Virus record (IMG/VR): IMGVR_UViG_3300044798_000223
Location: 1 to 28,181 of that record
Source of the DNA: a virus
Reading direction: 5' to 3' (one strand)
DNA: 28,181 nucleotides
Shown: positions 13,685-18,715 of the stretch, in pieces
Position numbering within the stretch: position 1 is the first letter of the stretch
Layout of the letters: the number at the start of each line of letters is the position of its first letter
Program-made: the position numbers and the translations under genes
Notes under the pieces: generated by a model
Told to the model about the DNA's origin: nothing
Database searches by the model: none
What the model saw: the letters and a program-made list of their open reading frames with translations, nothing else

Positions 13685-14000
13685 AGACGATGATCTCCGG
13701 ATTCGGCATCAAATGGGGCTTTACGGGTCCGAAGATGTTATAGACAATGACAGAAGCCGCATTCTTGGACTTCTGCTCGTCTTTACCAGCAGCTTGATAC
13801 ATGACAGTAACGGCGGCGGCCACTTCGGCACGGTTCTTCCCTGCATCCTTCATCTCACGGGCGGTCTTGGTGACGCCCTTCACGCCAACAGCACGAGTGG
13901 CCTTAATGACCTCAGGAGCGGGCGTGGTCTGCTCAACAGGAGCAGCAGCCGGCGGATCTTGGACGGCGCCAGCATCGGCAGTGTTGGTGTTCTCATTCAT
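13683..14000 (-). CDS. Small protein with Ala/Pro-rich linker and helical module
   Basis: A 105-residue protein starting at the ATG at 14000, with AGGAGG 7 bases upstream. A frame extending to 14048 has no such site. Residues 1-35 are rich in Ala, Pro, Thr and Asn and are likely disordered. The C-terminal 60 residues are helical (EVAAAVTVMYQAAGKDEQKS). They align with the end of the neighbouring 14086-14553 protein over MYxxAGK and equal downstream spacing. Function unknown. Confidence 0.75.
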   Translation of the reverse strand: MNENTNTADAGAVQDPPAAAPVEQTTPAPEVIKATRAVGVKGVTKTAREMKDAGKNRAEVAAAVTVMYQAAGKDEQKSKNAASVIVYNIFGPVKPHLMPNPEIIV

Positions 14001-14051
14001 CGGATAACCTCCTACTAAACCTGATTGACCTTGGTTGACTGACTTCATGTT

Positions 14052-14057
14052 ATTATA
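14052..14057 (-). promoter_or_regulatory. Class 2 promoter box (CAGTATAATA type)
   Basis: AGCAGTATAATAACATG on the minus strand, between two leftward genes. Downstream it reads AAGTCAGTCAACC, close to the leader after the class 1 promoters at 14593 and 16532. No clear -35. Confidence 0.55.
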
Positions 14058-14085
14058 CTGCTATCTTCTCTACAAGAGGAGATTT

Positions 14086-14553
14086 TTATGCTAATCTCTT
14101 CTTGGCCTCCAGCTTCCGAATCTCAGCGACGTATGGCTTGAGAAGGTTCCGGGCCACTGTCTCGGTCTTACCAGCTGAGACATACATCGGAACGAGCTTC
14201 TCAACGATGTCAGAATCCATGAGGCCTTGGGCCAGGAATGATCTGATCTGAGCACCGATCCCCATGACCTTCTGCTTCGGTCCGGTAGAAGCTGACCCAG
14301 CTGTTGCTGCGGCACCTAGACCGTCTTTTACAGGTGTGCGGGTTTCAGGAGTCGCAATCGGAATTGCGTTTCTAAACGGAACCCCCAGGACACCAGCAAT
14401 ACCAGATCCGAAGGTCAAGGCCTCCGACTTAATAGTACAGGATATCAGCAGAAACGATTGGATATTATCTGCTTGAACTCGGTACTGCCGATAGACGCCG
14501 TATTCATCAGATAAAGTCATCCGGGCCTCTATCATATCGACACCTAATAGCAT
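14086..14553 (-). CDS. Hypothetical protein sharing a C-terminal module with its neighbour
   Basis: A 155-residue protein. Residues 1-60 look like a small alpha/beta domain (MTLSDEYGVYRQYRVQADN). Residues about 65-100 are an Ala/Gly/Thr-rich linker. Residues about 102-150 are helical and hold DIVEKLVPMYVSAGKTETVA, matching the MYQAAGK segment of the 13683 protein. GGGAG lies 9 bases before the ATG. It is driven by a class 1 promoter at 14593-14621. Function unknown. Confidence 0.75.
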   Translation of the reverse strand: MLLGVDMIEARMTLSDEYGVYRQYRVQADNIQSFLLISCTIKSEALTFGSGIAGVLGVPFRNAIPIATPETRTPVKDGLGAAATAGSASTGPKQKVMGIGAQIRSFLAQGLMDSDIVEKLVPMYVSAGKTETVARNLLKPYVAEIRKLEAKKRLA

Positions 14554-14572
14554 TTGTTACATCTCCCAAATA

Positions 14573-14598
14573 AGTTGACTGTCTACATATATAGTATA
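14573..14598 (-). repeat. Repeated -10/leader segment, copy A
   Basis: The 26 bases TATACTATATATGTAGACAG followed by TCAACT match 16555-16580 on the opposite strand with a single difference in the -10 hexamer. This keeps both the -10 region and the start of the transcript the same at two promoters about 2 kb apart. Confidence 0.8.
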
Positions 14599-14621
14599 AG
14601 ATTTATCTAAGAGAAAGCCAA
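14593..14621 (-). promoter_or_regulatory. Class 1 promoter, TTGGCT-N17-TATACT
   Basis: -35 TTGGCT (14616-14621) and -10 TATACT (14593-14598) with a 17-base spacer on the minus strand. The -35 overlaps the last codons of the 14603 gene. It drives the 14086-14553 gene, and the leader is the 26-base repeat. Confidence 0.75.
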
Positions 14622-14887
14622 CTAAGAAATCTTATCCACAAGGATTTGGAAGAGATCAAGGAGAGCTTAGTAACTTCCCAGGGATGTCGACCACCACCCA
14701 CATACTTTGAGTCGATCCAGATCCCCCAACAGCCAGAAGAAGAAACATTAGGATGGCCAGGATTACAATAGCCTAGTTCATACTGAATACCAATGACCTT
14801 GTGATTCTCTCTGGTTAAATCATCATAGACTTCTTCACCAATATAGAACGGAGGTGTAAGAACGAATTGTAGAGGTGTTTTTGACAT
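14603..14887 (-). CDS. Hypothetical protein
   Basis: A 94-residue protein starting MSKTPLQFVLTPPFYIGEEV, with beta-like stretches and GCWGIWIDSKYVGGG. The ATG lies 3 bases past the 3' end of tRNA-Pro, so the tRNA must be released from the same transcript or the gene read separately. The upstream ribosome site (CGGATTT) is weak. No family recognised. Confidence 0.7.
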   Translation of the reverse strand: MSKTPLQFVLTPPFYIGEEVYDDLTRENHKVIGIQYELGYCNPGHPNVSSSGCWGIWIDSKYVGGGRHPWEVTKLSLISSKSLWIRFLSWLSLR

Positions 14888-14890
14888 AAA

Positions 14891-14966
14891 TCCGAATGGC
14901 CAGATTCGAACTGGCGGCCTCTGCGTCCCAGGCGCAGCGCTCTAAACCAAACTGAGCTACACTCGG
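14891..14966 (-). tRNA. tRNA-Pro(UGG) with C33
   Basis: Acceptor CCGAGTG/CATTCGG with discriminator A. D-stem GCTC/GAGC. Anticodon arm CTGCG-CCTGGGA-CGCAG gives UGG, but position 33 is C instead of U. T-arm GCCAG-TTCGAAT-CTGGC. All stems are paired. Confidence 0.88.
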
Positions 14967-14971
14967 TATTG

Positions 14972-15051
14972 TGGTCACGGATAGGACTTGCACCTATGTC
15001 TTCCGGTACGATCCACCGGGGTCCTAATGTAATCCCTGAACGACTCGTGCC
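14972..15051 (-). tRNA. Aberrant 80-nt tRNA-like gene, possible pseudo-tRNA
   Basis: Sits 2 bases from the initiator tRNA. Acceptor GGCACG pairs with CGTGACC only if one A bulges. A D-stem GTTC/GGAC has a 13-base loop. The anticodon stem CCGGT/ACCGG is perfect, but its loop GGATCGT has G33 and would place AUC as anticodon. T-arm ATAGG-TGCAAGT-CCTAT has G at position 55. All four arms can form, yet many invariant bases are absent, so coding identity is uncertain. Confidence 0.55.
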
Positions 15052-15053
15052 AA

Positions 15054-15127
15054 CAGCGGGAGGAAGATTCGAACTTCCGACCTTCGGGCTATGAACCCAA
15101 CGAGCTACCAGACTGCTCTACCCCGCG
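15054..15127 (-). tRNA. Initiator tRNA-fMet(CAU)
   Basis: Anticodon loop TTCATAG gives CAU. Three initiator marks are present: an unpaired first position (C1 opposite U72), an A11-U24 pair in the D-stem (GAGC/GCTC), and three G-C pairs in the anticodon stem (TTGGG/CCCGA). T-arm GGAAG-TTCGAAT-CTTCC. The sequence start CGCGGGGTAGAGCAG closely follows bacterial initiator tRNA. Confidence 0.93.
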
Positions 15128-15134
15128 AGCCTGA

Positions 15135-15151
15135 AGACGATTTTCTCGTCT
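15135..15151 (-). other. RNA hairpin between minigene and initiator tRNA
   Basis: AGACGA-GAAAA-TCGTCT on the minus strand, a 6-bp stem with a 5-base loop, 7 bases before the tRNA-fMet 5' end and overlapping the minigene stop. It could mark processing of the tRNA precursor. It lacks a U-run, so it is not a normal terminator. Confidence 0.5.
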
Positions 15152-15164
15152 ACTTGCGAATCAT
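15150..15164 (-). CDS. Four-codon minigene (MIRK) with strong ribosome site
   Basis: ATG ATT CGC AAG TAG follows AAGGAGG at an ideal 7-base spacing, about 70 bases past a class 2 promoter box. No longer frame starts here. Either it is translated as a very short peptide, or it is the remnant of a lost gene start. Real translation is not proven. Confidence 0.4.
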   Translation of the reverse strand: MIRK

Positions 15165-15228
15165 GACCTTACCTCCTTACTAAATGTATGTTTGGCCTTT
15201 GTTCTACTTACCAACCTAAGTACGGCCT

Positions 15229-15234
15229 ATTATA
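15229..15234 (-). promoter_or_regulatory. Class 2 promoter box (CAGTATAATA type) for the tRNA array
   Basis: ATCAGTATAATAGGCC on the minus strand in the divergent region, upstream of the minigene, tRNA-fMet and the following array. No recognisable -35. It faces the sigma-factor promoter at 15279. Confidence 0.6.
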
Positions 15235-15266
15235 CTGATGGTCCTACAAAGATTTTCTTGGAAACC

Positions 15267-15292
15267 TGCAGATTTTAGTTTGATTTTCTGCA
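15267..15292. promoter_or_regulatory. Possible operator: TGCAGA...TCTGCA around the sigma-gene -35
   Basis: Six-base inverted repeats at 15267-15272 and 15287-15292 flank the -35 hexamer TTTGAT at 15279-15284. The spacing suits a dimeric regulator, but no regulator is assigned. Confidence 0.3.
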
Positions 15293-15307
15293 AGTAGCCC
15301 TTATACT
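15279..15307 (+). promoter_or_regulatory. Class 1 promoter of the sigma-factor gene
   Basis: -35 TTTGAT (15279-15284), 17-base spacer, -10 TATACT (15302-15307). A further TATGAT follows a few bases later. Confidence 0.7.
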
Positions 15308-15347
15308 ATAAGTATGATAGATAACGAAATAGATCTGGAGGTAACAA

Positions 15348-15899
15348 TTGGAACCCCTTAATTACGAAAAGATCGTATTAGAACATAAGGGTTTAGTGGA
15401 ATCAATGGCGTATATCGCTCTTACCAAGATGCACAAGCCTTCACCACACTCCTTTGACGATTTGTGCCAGGAGGGGTACATTGTCTGCGTTGAGTGGGTC
15501 AGGAGATGGTTCCATCCAGAGAGGGGTGCTTCTCTTAAGACCTTCATCACAGCAGGCCTTAGAAATCGCTTCGCTGACATGGTTCGGGCATCTTTCAGAG
15601 AAAATGTTGAACCTGTGTGGACTGGGAGTTCTGATGAAGACGGAGCTGTTGCAGAACCTGTAATAGATCTTCGGAACACTGACCACGATCCTATCGAAAT
15701 GGCTTCTTTTAATGAAACAGTTAGTTTTTTATCAGAGAAGGAGCTTCGGTATATTACGACGCTCTTAACTCCAAAAGAGAACCACAAAATGCCAACTCGG
15801 GTAGATGTTCGAAAAGCTCTTGGCCTTTCTGAAGATGCTGAATTGAAGATCCGCTATTCTGTTGAAGAGAAGCTCACAGCCCAAATTAAAAAATTCTAA
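15348..15899 (+). CDS. RNA polymerase sigma-70 family sigma factor
   Basis: A 183-residue protein with a TTG start preceded by GGAGGT at 5 bases. Residues about 5-80 match sigma region 2: LVESMAYIALTKMHKPSPHS, then DDLCQEGYIVCVEWVRRWF, HPERGASLKTFITAGLRNRF and ADMVR. This is the pattern DLxQEG...RGxxxxTf...IRxR. An acidic linker follows (residues about 88-122). The last 60 residues (SFLSEKELRYITTLLTPKEN) may be a reduced region 4. Phage sigma factors redirect host polymerase to later genes. It is the first rightward gene and has a sigma70-like promoter, so host polymerase could start it early. Which promoters it reads is inferred. Confidence 0.8.
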   Translation: MEPLNYEKIVLEHKGLVESMAYIALTKMHKPSPHSFDDLCQEGYIVCVEWVRRWFHPERGASLKTFITAGLRNRFADMVRASFRENVEPVWTGSSDEDGAVAEPVIDLRNTDHDPIEMASFNETVSFLSEKELRYITTLLTPKENHKMPTRVDVRKALGLSEDAELKIRYSVEEKLTAQIKKF

Positions 15900-15913
15900 A
15901 AACACCTTTTCAG

Positions 15914-15941
15914 TTTGATATCTTGAGGTAGACCCTATACT
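15914..15941 (+). promoter_or_regulatory. Class 1 promoter
   Basis: -35 TTTGAT (15914-15919), 16-base spacer, -10 TATACT (15936-15941), just after the sigma gene and upstream of the 15976 gene. Confidence 0.6.
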
Positions 15942-15975
15942 TTAAGTATAAGAAACCAATAGAGGAGATGGACAA

Positions 15976-16389
15976 ATGGACAGATTAGTACCGATCGGAC
16001 AAATAGCTACTCCAAGCTGGATCAATGATATGGGGACCTTCAACACGCTTCCAACACCGGCTATCGAAGTTACAGAACTCGATTTCCAATTATCCTTTAC
16101 CTGCCATAGTCTTCAGTACCTAGAGTTTCGTCAGATCCAACTTCCTGGTGAAGAGCAGTTGGGTTTTCAGGATGTTCATATCTTCTACTTTCCGGATATG
16201 GCATTTGCAATGATACATCCGTACAGAAACCAAGGAACTCGGTATTTCAAGATCGGATGTACTCATCAGTGGAGGTCAATGACAAGAGAGGAGTTGAGAA
16301 AGAACAACATTCATATTACAGGTCCTTGCGAGCACGCCAGTATCTGCTCGAAGTGTGGATCTATCAATCACGTTGACAGTAGTGATTAA
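15976..16389 (+). CDS. Hypothetical protein with C-terminal Cys/His cluster
   Basis: A 137-residue protein. The ATG follows GAGGAG and has its own promoter. The main body looks beta-rich (EVTELDFQLSFTCHSLQYLE). The end holds CTHQWRSMTREEL and CEHASICSKCG, so a zinc site made of Cys and His residues is likely. No family recognised. It lies between the sigma gene and a row of tiny genes. Confidence 0.75.
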   Translation: MDRLVPIGQIATPSWINDMGTFNTLPTPAIEVTELDFQLSFTCHSLQYLEFRQIQLPGEEQLGFQDVHIFYFPDMAFAMIHPYRNQGTRYFKIGCTHQWRSMTREELRKNNIHITGPCEHASICSKCGSINHVDSSD

Positions 16390-16401
16390 GGAGTTAAGAA
16401 A

Positions 16402-16494
16402 ATGTGGAGAAAGCTTCTTCCGGAGTACGTGACAGATTTCTGGGGTCCTCAGTGGTGGTGCCTATTCTTCTTCACCACATTGGCTTTAATGTAG
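16402..16494 (+). CDS. 30-residue membrane peptide
   Basis: Reads MWRKLLPEYVTDFWGPQWWC then LFFFTTLALM. AAGGAG lies 8 bases before the ATG. A basic N-terminus followed by a short hydrophobic segment suggests membrane insertion. It sits 12 bases past the preceding stop. Function unknown. Confidence 0.5.
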   Translation: MWRKLLPEYVTDFWGPQWWCLFFFTTLALM

Positions 16495-16531
16495 GGAGTA
16501 GATAATAATCTTGAAATCTTTAACTTTTCAT

Positions 16532-16560
16532 TTGGCTTTTAGTTGAAAATGTCTTATATT
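16532..16560 (+). promoter_or_regulatory. Class 1 promoter, TTGGCT-N17-TATATT
   Basis: -35 TTGGCT (16532-16537), 17-base spacer, -10 TATATT (16555-16560). The downstream leader repeats that at 14573-14598. Confidence 0.75.
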
Positions 16561-16580
16561 ATATATGTAGACAGTCAACT
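16555..16580 (+). repeat. Repeated -10/leader segment, copy B
   Basis: Matches 14573-14598 in inverted orientation, 25 of 26 bases. Confidence 0.8.
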
Positions 16581-16596
16581 AAGTTAAGGGAATCCG

Positions 16597-16710
16597 ATGA
16601 AAACAAAGACGCATTTCAGCATGATTAACAGCTCTCACAAACGACAAGAAAAGAAGTATAGTCATTGCCTTCTCTACTATCCGCTGGTGGACAGTGAAAT
16701 ATGCGATTAG
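16597..16710 (+). CDS. 37-residue basic peptide
   Basis: Reads MKTKTHFSMINSSHKRQEKK then YSHCLLYYPLVDSEICD. AAGGGA lies a few bases before the ATG, which follows the class 1 promoter directly. It overlaps the start of the next gene. No homolog recognised; a leader peptide is possible. Confidence 0.45.
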   Translation: MKTKTHFSMINSSHKRQEKKYSHCLLYYPLVDSEICD

Positions 16711-16957
16711 CTATGCCAACATTCAGAAGGTCGAAGAACATCTAATGCATGCTGTTACTTGTGAGCGGTTAGTACTAGAGAATGTCGTACGGAGAGAACG
16801 GCGGGGGGACCATGTTCGGAACCTGTACTACTTCTGGTGTCCAGGGCTGAAATTCGCCTTTCGCCTGACCAAATTCGAAAGAAGCTCGCCTCATCATCTC
16901 GAGATTGTGGGGGACATTCAGGCTGCAAAACGTTTTCTATGGAGCAGTGGCATATGA
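16694..16957 (+). CDS. Hypothetical protein
   Basis: An 87-residue protein with a GTG start at 16694 and GGTGG 3 bases before it. It is mixed alpha/beta (NIQKVEEHLMHAVTCERLVL, then RNLYYFWCPGLKFAFRL). The start lies inside the end of the 37-residue gene and its stop overlaps the next ATG. No family recognised. Confidence 0.65.
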   Translation: MKYAISYANIQKVEEHLMHAVTCERLVLENVVRRERRGDHVRNLYYFWCPGLKFAFRLTKFERSSPHHLEIVGDIQAAKRFLWSSGI

Positions 16958-17325
16958 ACAATCCTGCTGAACCACTATCATTGTTTAGAAAACTACTTCA
17001 GTTTGGAATCACAGGTCTTATAGTTGTGTCTTTTTGGATCAGCGGCTTGTGGCATCTAGCAAGTCTGCAATACAAATATCACAACAGCGAACTTTTCGAA
17101 GACCTTGGAATAACCTGGTTCGGAACAGGTTTCTTCACTATCATAATAGTGGGTGGTTTGATGGTGATCAGCTTCGCATCATGGACGTACAGACGCTACA
17201 AGTGGAGCATGTATGTTAGAGAAGTAACTGTCTTACGACGTGAGAACAATGAGATGCGGGAGATGCTTGAGTCCATTGAATCCAGGCAGCGCGTCAAAAA
17301 ATATAAAAGAAATCTGTTTTCTTAG
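16954..17325 (+). CDS. Two-pass membrane protein with coiled-coil tail
   Basis: A 123-residue protein starting at the ATG at 16954, overlapping the previous stop (ATGA) with GGAG 9 bases upstream. It has hydrophobic segments at about residues 18-37 (ITGLIVVSFWISGLWHLASL) and 57-75 (FGTGFFTIIIVGGLMVISF). A basic tail follows, rich in Arg and Glu (VTVLRRENNEMREMLESIES), likely a short coiled coil. The longer frame back to 16837 overlaps the upstream gene heavily and is not favoured. Function unknown. Confidence 0.75.
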   Translation: MNNPAEPLSLFRKLLQFGITGLIVVSFWISGLWHLASLQYKYHNSELFEDLGITWFGTGFFTIIIVGGLMVISFASWTYRRYKWSMYVREVTVLRRENNEMREMLESIESRQRVKKYKRNLFS

Positions 17326-17354
17326 TTGGCTTTCGGTCGAGTTGGCTATATACT
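17326..17354 (+). promoter_or_regulatory. Class 1 promoter of the HNH gene
   Basis: -35 TTGGCT (17326-17331), 17-base spacer, -10 TATACT (17349-17354). Only six bases separate the -10 from the ATG at 17361, so the transcript would be leaderless or nearly so. Confidence 0.7.
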
Positions 17355-17360
17355 ATATAT

Positions 17361-17705
17361 ATGAAAGAGAAGCCTTCAGTAGAGATTAGACTTTCCAATT
17401 CGTCGTTGAAGGCAATCATCGACGAAGAGGACTACCTCTTAGTTTCTCAATACACATGGCGGGCTAAGAAGGATAAAGGGATTGATGTGGCGTATGTAGC
17501 AACCAGTAAAAGAATCAATGGTCATGTCCGCACTATCCGTTTGCACCGTTTGGTAATGAATGCTCAGACAGGTATGGATGTGCATCACAAGGATTGTAAT
17601 CCGTTCAACAATCGAAAAAGCAATCTCGAAGAAATCCCGGAAGAATTACACCGGGGCCATCCGAAAGCACATATCACAGAATATGAGGATGAGTGTCCAA
17701 TATGA
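17361..17705 (+). CDS. HNH homing endonuclease (HNH_3 type)
   Basis: A 114-residue protein. Residues about 7-58 resemble the beta-rich N-terminal part common in these enzymes (IRLSNSSLKAIIDEEDYLLV and QYTWRAKKD). The HNH core is RLHRLVMNAQ, then DVHHKDCNPFNNRKSNLEEI, with His and Asn residues in the usual order. No ribosome site is visible, and the ATG falls at the expected transcription start of the promoter at 17326. It is not inside an intron that I can see. Likely a free-standing homing endonuclease. Confidence 0.88.
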   Translation: MKEKPSVEIRLSNSSLKAIIDEEDYLLVSQYTWRAKKDKGIDVAYVATSKRINGHVRTIRLHRLVMNAQTGMDVHHKDCNPFNNRKSNLEEIPEELHRGHPKAHITEYEDECPI

Positions 17706-17890
17706 TAGAAAAGATTGAATGGCCAGAAGAACGTGTACATACGCATACACCACCACGTGTTTTTGTGTGCACAAAAAAATCCTGTGGTGGAAGGATACTC
17801 TCTCGGCACGAAGGAGATAGAAAATTCGTATGCCCTTTGTGCAAGTGTTTTAGGAGAGAAACTCCGATGGTTGAGGTGTTTAAGAGATGA
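17702..17890 (+). CDS. Small zinc-finger protein
   Basis: A 62-residue protein with two cysteine pairs, CTKKSC and CPLCK, separated by a basic stretch (RILSRHEGDRKFV). It resembles a small zinc ribbon. The ATG at 17702 overlaps the HNH stop (ATGA); a GTG at 17693 with GAGG 4 bases before it is an alternative start. No family recognised. Confidence 0.65.
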   Translation: MIEKIEWPEERVHTHTPPRVFVCTKKSCGGRILSRHEGDRKFVCPLCKCFRRETPMVEVFKR

Positions 17891-18093
17891 GAATACGATT
17901 CCGAACATTCATCGCATGTGAGTTGATCGCTTTCTTTGCTGGTATGGTAACAATGGTCTACATCACTAGTGGACCGCTCTCACCAGAAAGCGAAGCTCCT
18001 GAATACATTGAGAGAAAAGCTATTGTCGTGTACTCTGAGATAGCAGAGCGTGCAGCCCAACTTGTTAAGTGTATAGGATCAAGAAGTCGCTGA
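17887..18093 (+). CDS. Small membrane-anchored protein
   Basis: A 68-residue protein with a basic start and one hydrophobic helix (FIACELIAFFAGMVTMVYIT), then a polar tail. An N-terminal signal anchor is likely, with the tail outside. It overlaps the previous stop (ATGA) and ends 12 bases before the convergent hairpin region. A phage spanin or host-envelope role is possible but not supported by any motif. Confidence 0.65.
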   Translation: MRIRFRTFIACELIAFFAGMVTMVYITSGPLSPESEAPEYIERKAIVVYSEIAERAAQLVKCIGSRSR

Positions 18094-18104
18094 ACATAAA
18101 ATTA

Positions 18105-18145
18105 GGGTGGGTCTGGAATTACACAGTTAGGTCACCAGCCCACCC
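18105..18145. terminator. Hairpin between convergent genes, probable bidirectional terminator
   Basis: GGGTGGG-T-CTGG pairs with CCAG-CCCACCC, giving 11 base pairs with one bulge and an 18-base loop. It lies between the rightward gene ending at 18093 and the leftward gene ending at 18167. No U-run follows on either strand, so factor-assisted or transcript-end stabilising action is possible. Confidence 0.55.
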
Positions 18146-18166
18146 ATAGCCAAAAGAGAAGATTTG

Positions 18167-18481
18167 TTAGCTTCGACTACGTTTCTTTTTCACGACCTCT
18201 GTTCCTCCTGGACCCCATCGGTCGTCTCTTTCACTTCCTTTCAAAACGACCTCTCCATCAACATTTACGATTTTGGAACCAAAAACCACCTCTTTCAGGG
18301 GGCTCCCCAGTGTAACTTTTGGTGCTTTTCTAAACTCCTTCACATCAAGTAGCTCCATGTCCGGGGTCAGGATGACGATTCCAATGTCTAGCCCCATTTT
18401 CTTAAAGAGCTTGAACCATTGGTCAAGTGTATCGTCAAGGTAATTAGCACAGTCCCAATTCTCTATCTTCCAAGGCTCCAA
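18167..18481 (-). CDS. Hypothetical protein overlapping the next upstream gene
   Basis: The C-terminal 100 residues look like a real protein: LDDTLDQWFKLFKKMGLDIG, then VILTPDMELLDVKEF, with a basic tail VVKKKRSRS. The start is unclear. The frame runs to 18589, overlapping the 18444-18674 gene by about 145 bases. I suggest a TTG at 18481, but no good ribosome site is present. A frameshift that joins it to the upstream frame is another possibility. No family recognised. Confidence 0.5.
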   Translation of the reverse strand: MEPWKIENWDCANYLDDTLDQWFKLFKKMGLDIGIVILTPDMELLDVKEFRKAPKVTLGSPLKEVVFGSKIVNVDGEVVLKGSERDDRWGPGGTEVVKKKRSRS

Positions 18482-18674
18482 TGATCTTAGGTGAACTTGG
18501 CGGCTGCTCGGCCAGCACTTGAAGAACATCTTGAAGCCAGTAGTTGATTCGGCCCACCTCAGTCTCGATGGTTGCACTGTGATGCTCAACCTGAGGAGGT
18601 GGGACTACTGCACCAGTCAGCTGTGTGAACAGCCTAGACAAATTTGTTAGTCCCTGTGAATACTGCTCGGTCAA
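18444..18674 (-). CDS. Small hypothetical protein
   Basis: A 76-residue protein from a TTG at 18674 with GAAGAG 10 bases upstream. It is helical at both ends (EQYSQGLTNLSRLFTQLTGA, then INYWLQDVLQVLAEQ) with a proline-rich middle. It overlaps the next gene in another frame. No family recognised. Confidence 0.55.
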   Translation of the reverse strand: MTEQYSQGLTNLSRLFTQLTGAVVPPPQVEHHSATIETEVGRINYWLQDVLQVLAEQPPSSPKIIGALEDRELGLC

Positions 18675-18715
18675 CTTTGCACATCTCTTCTCTCCAGCTT
18701 AAACTTTTCCACTTG

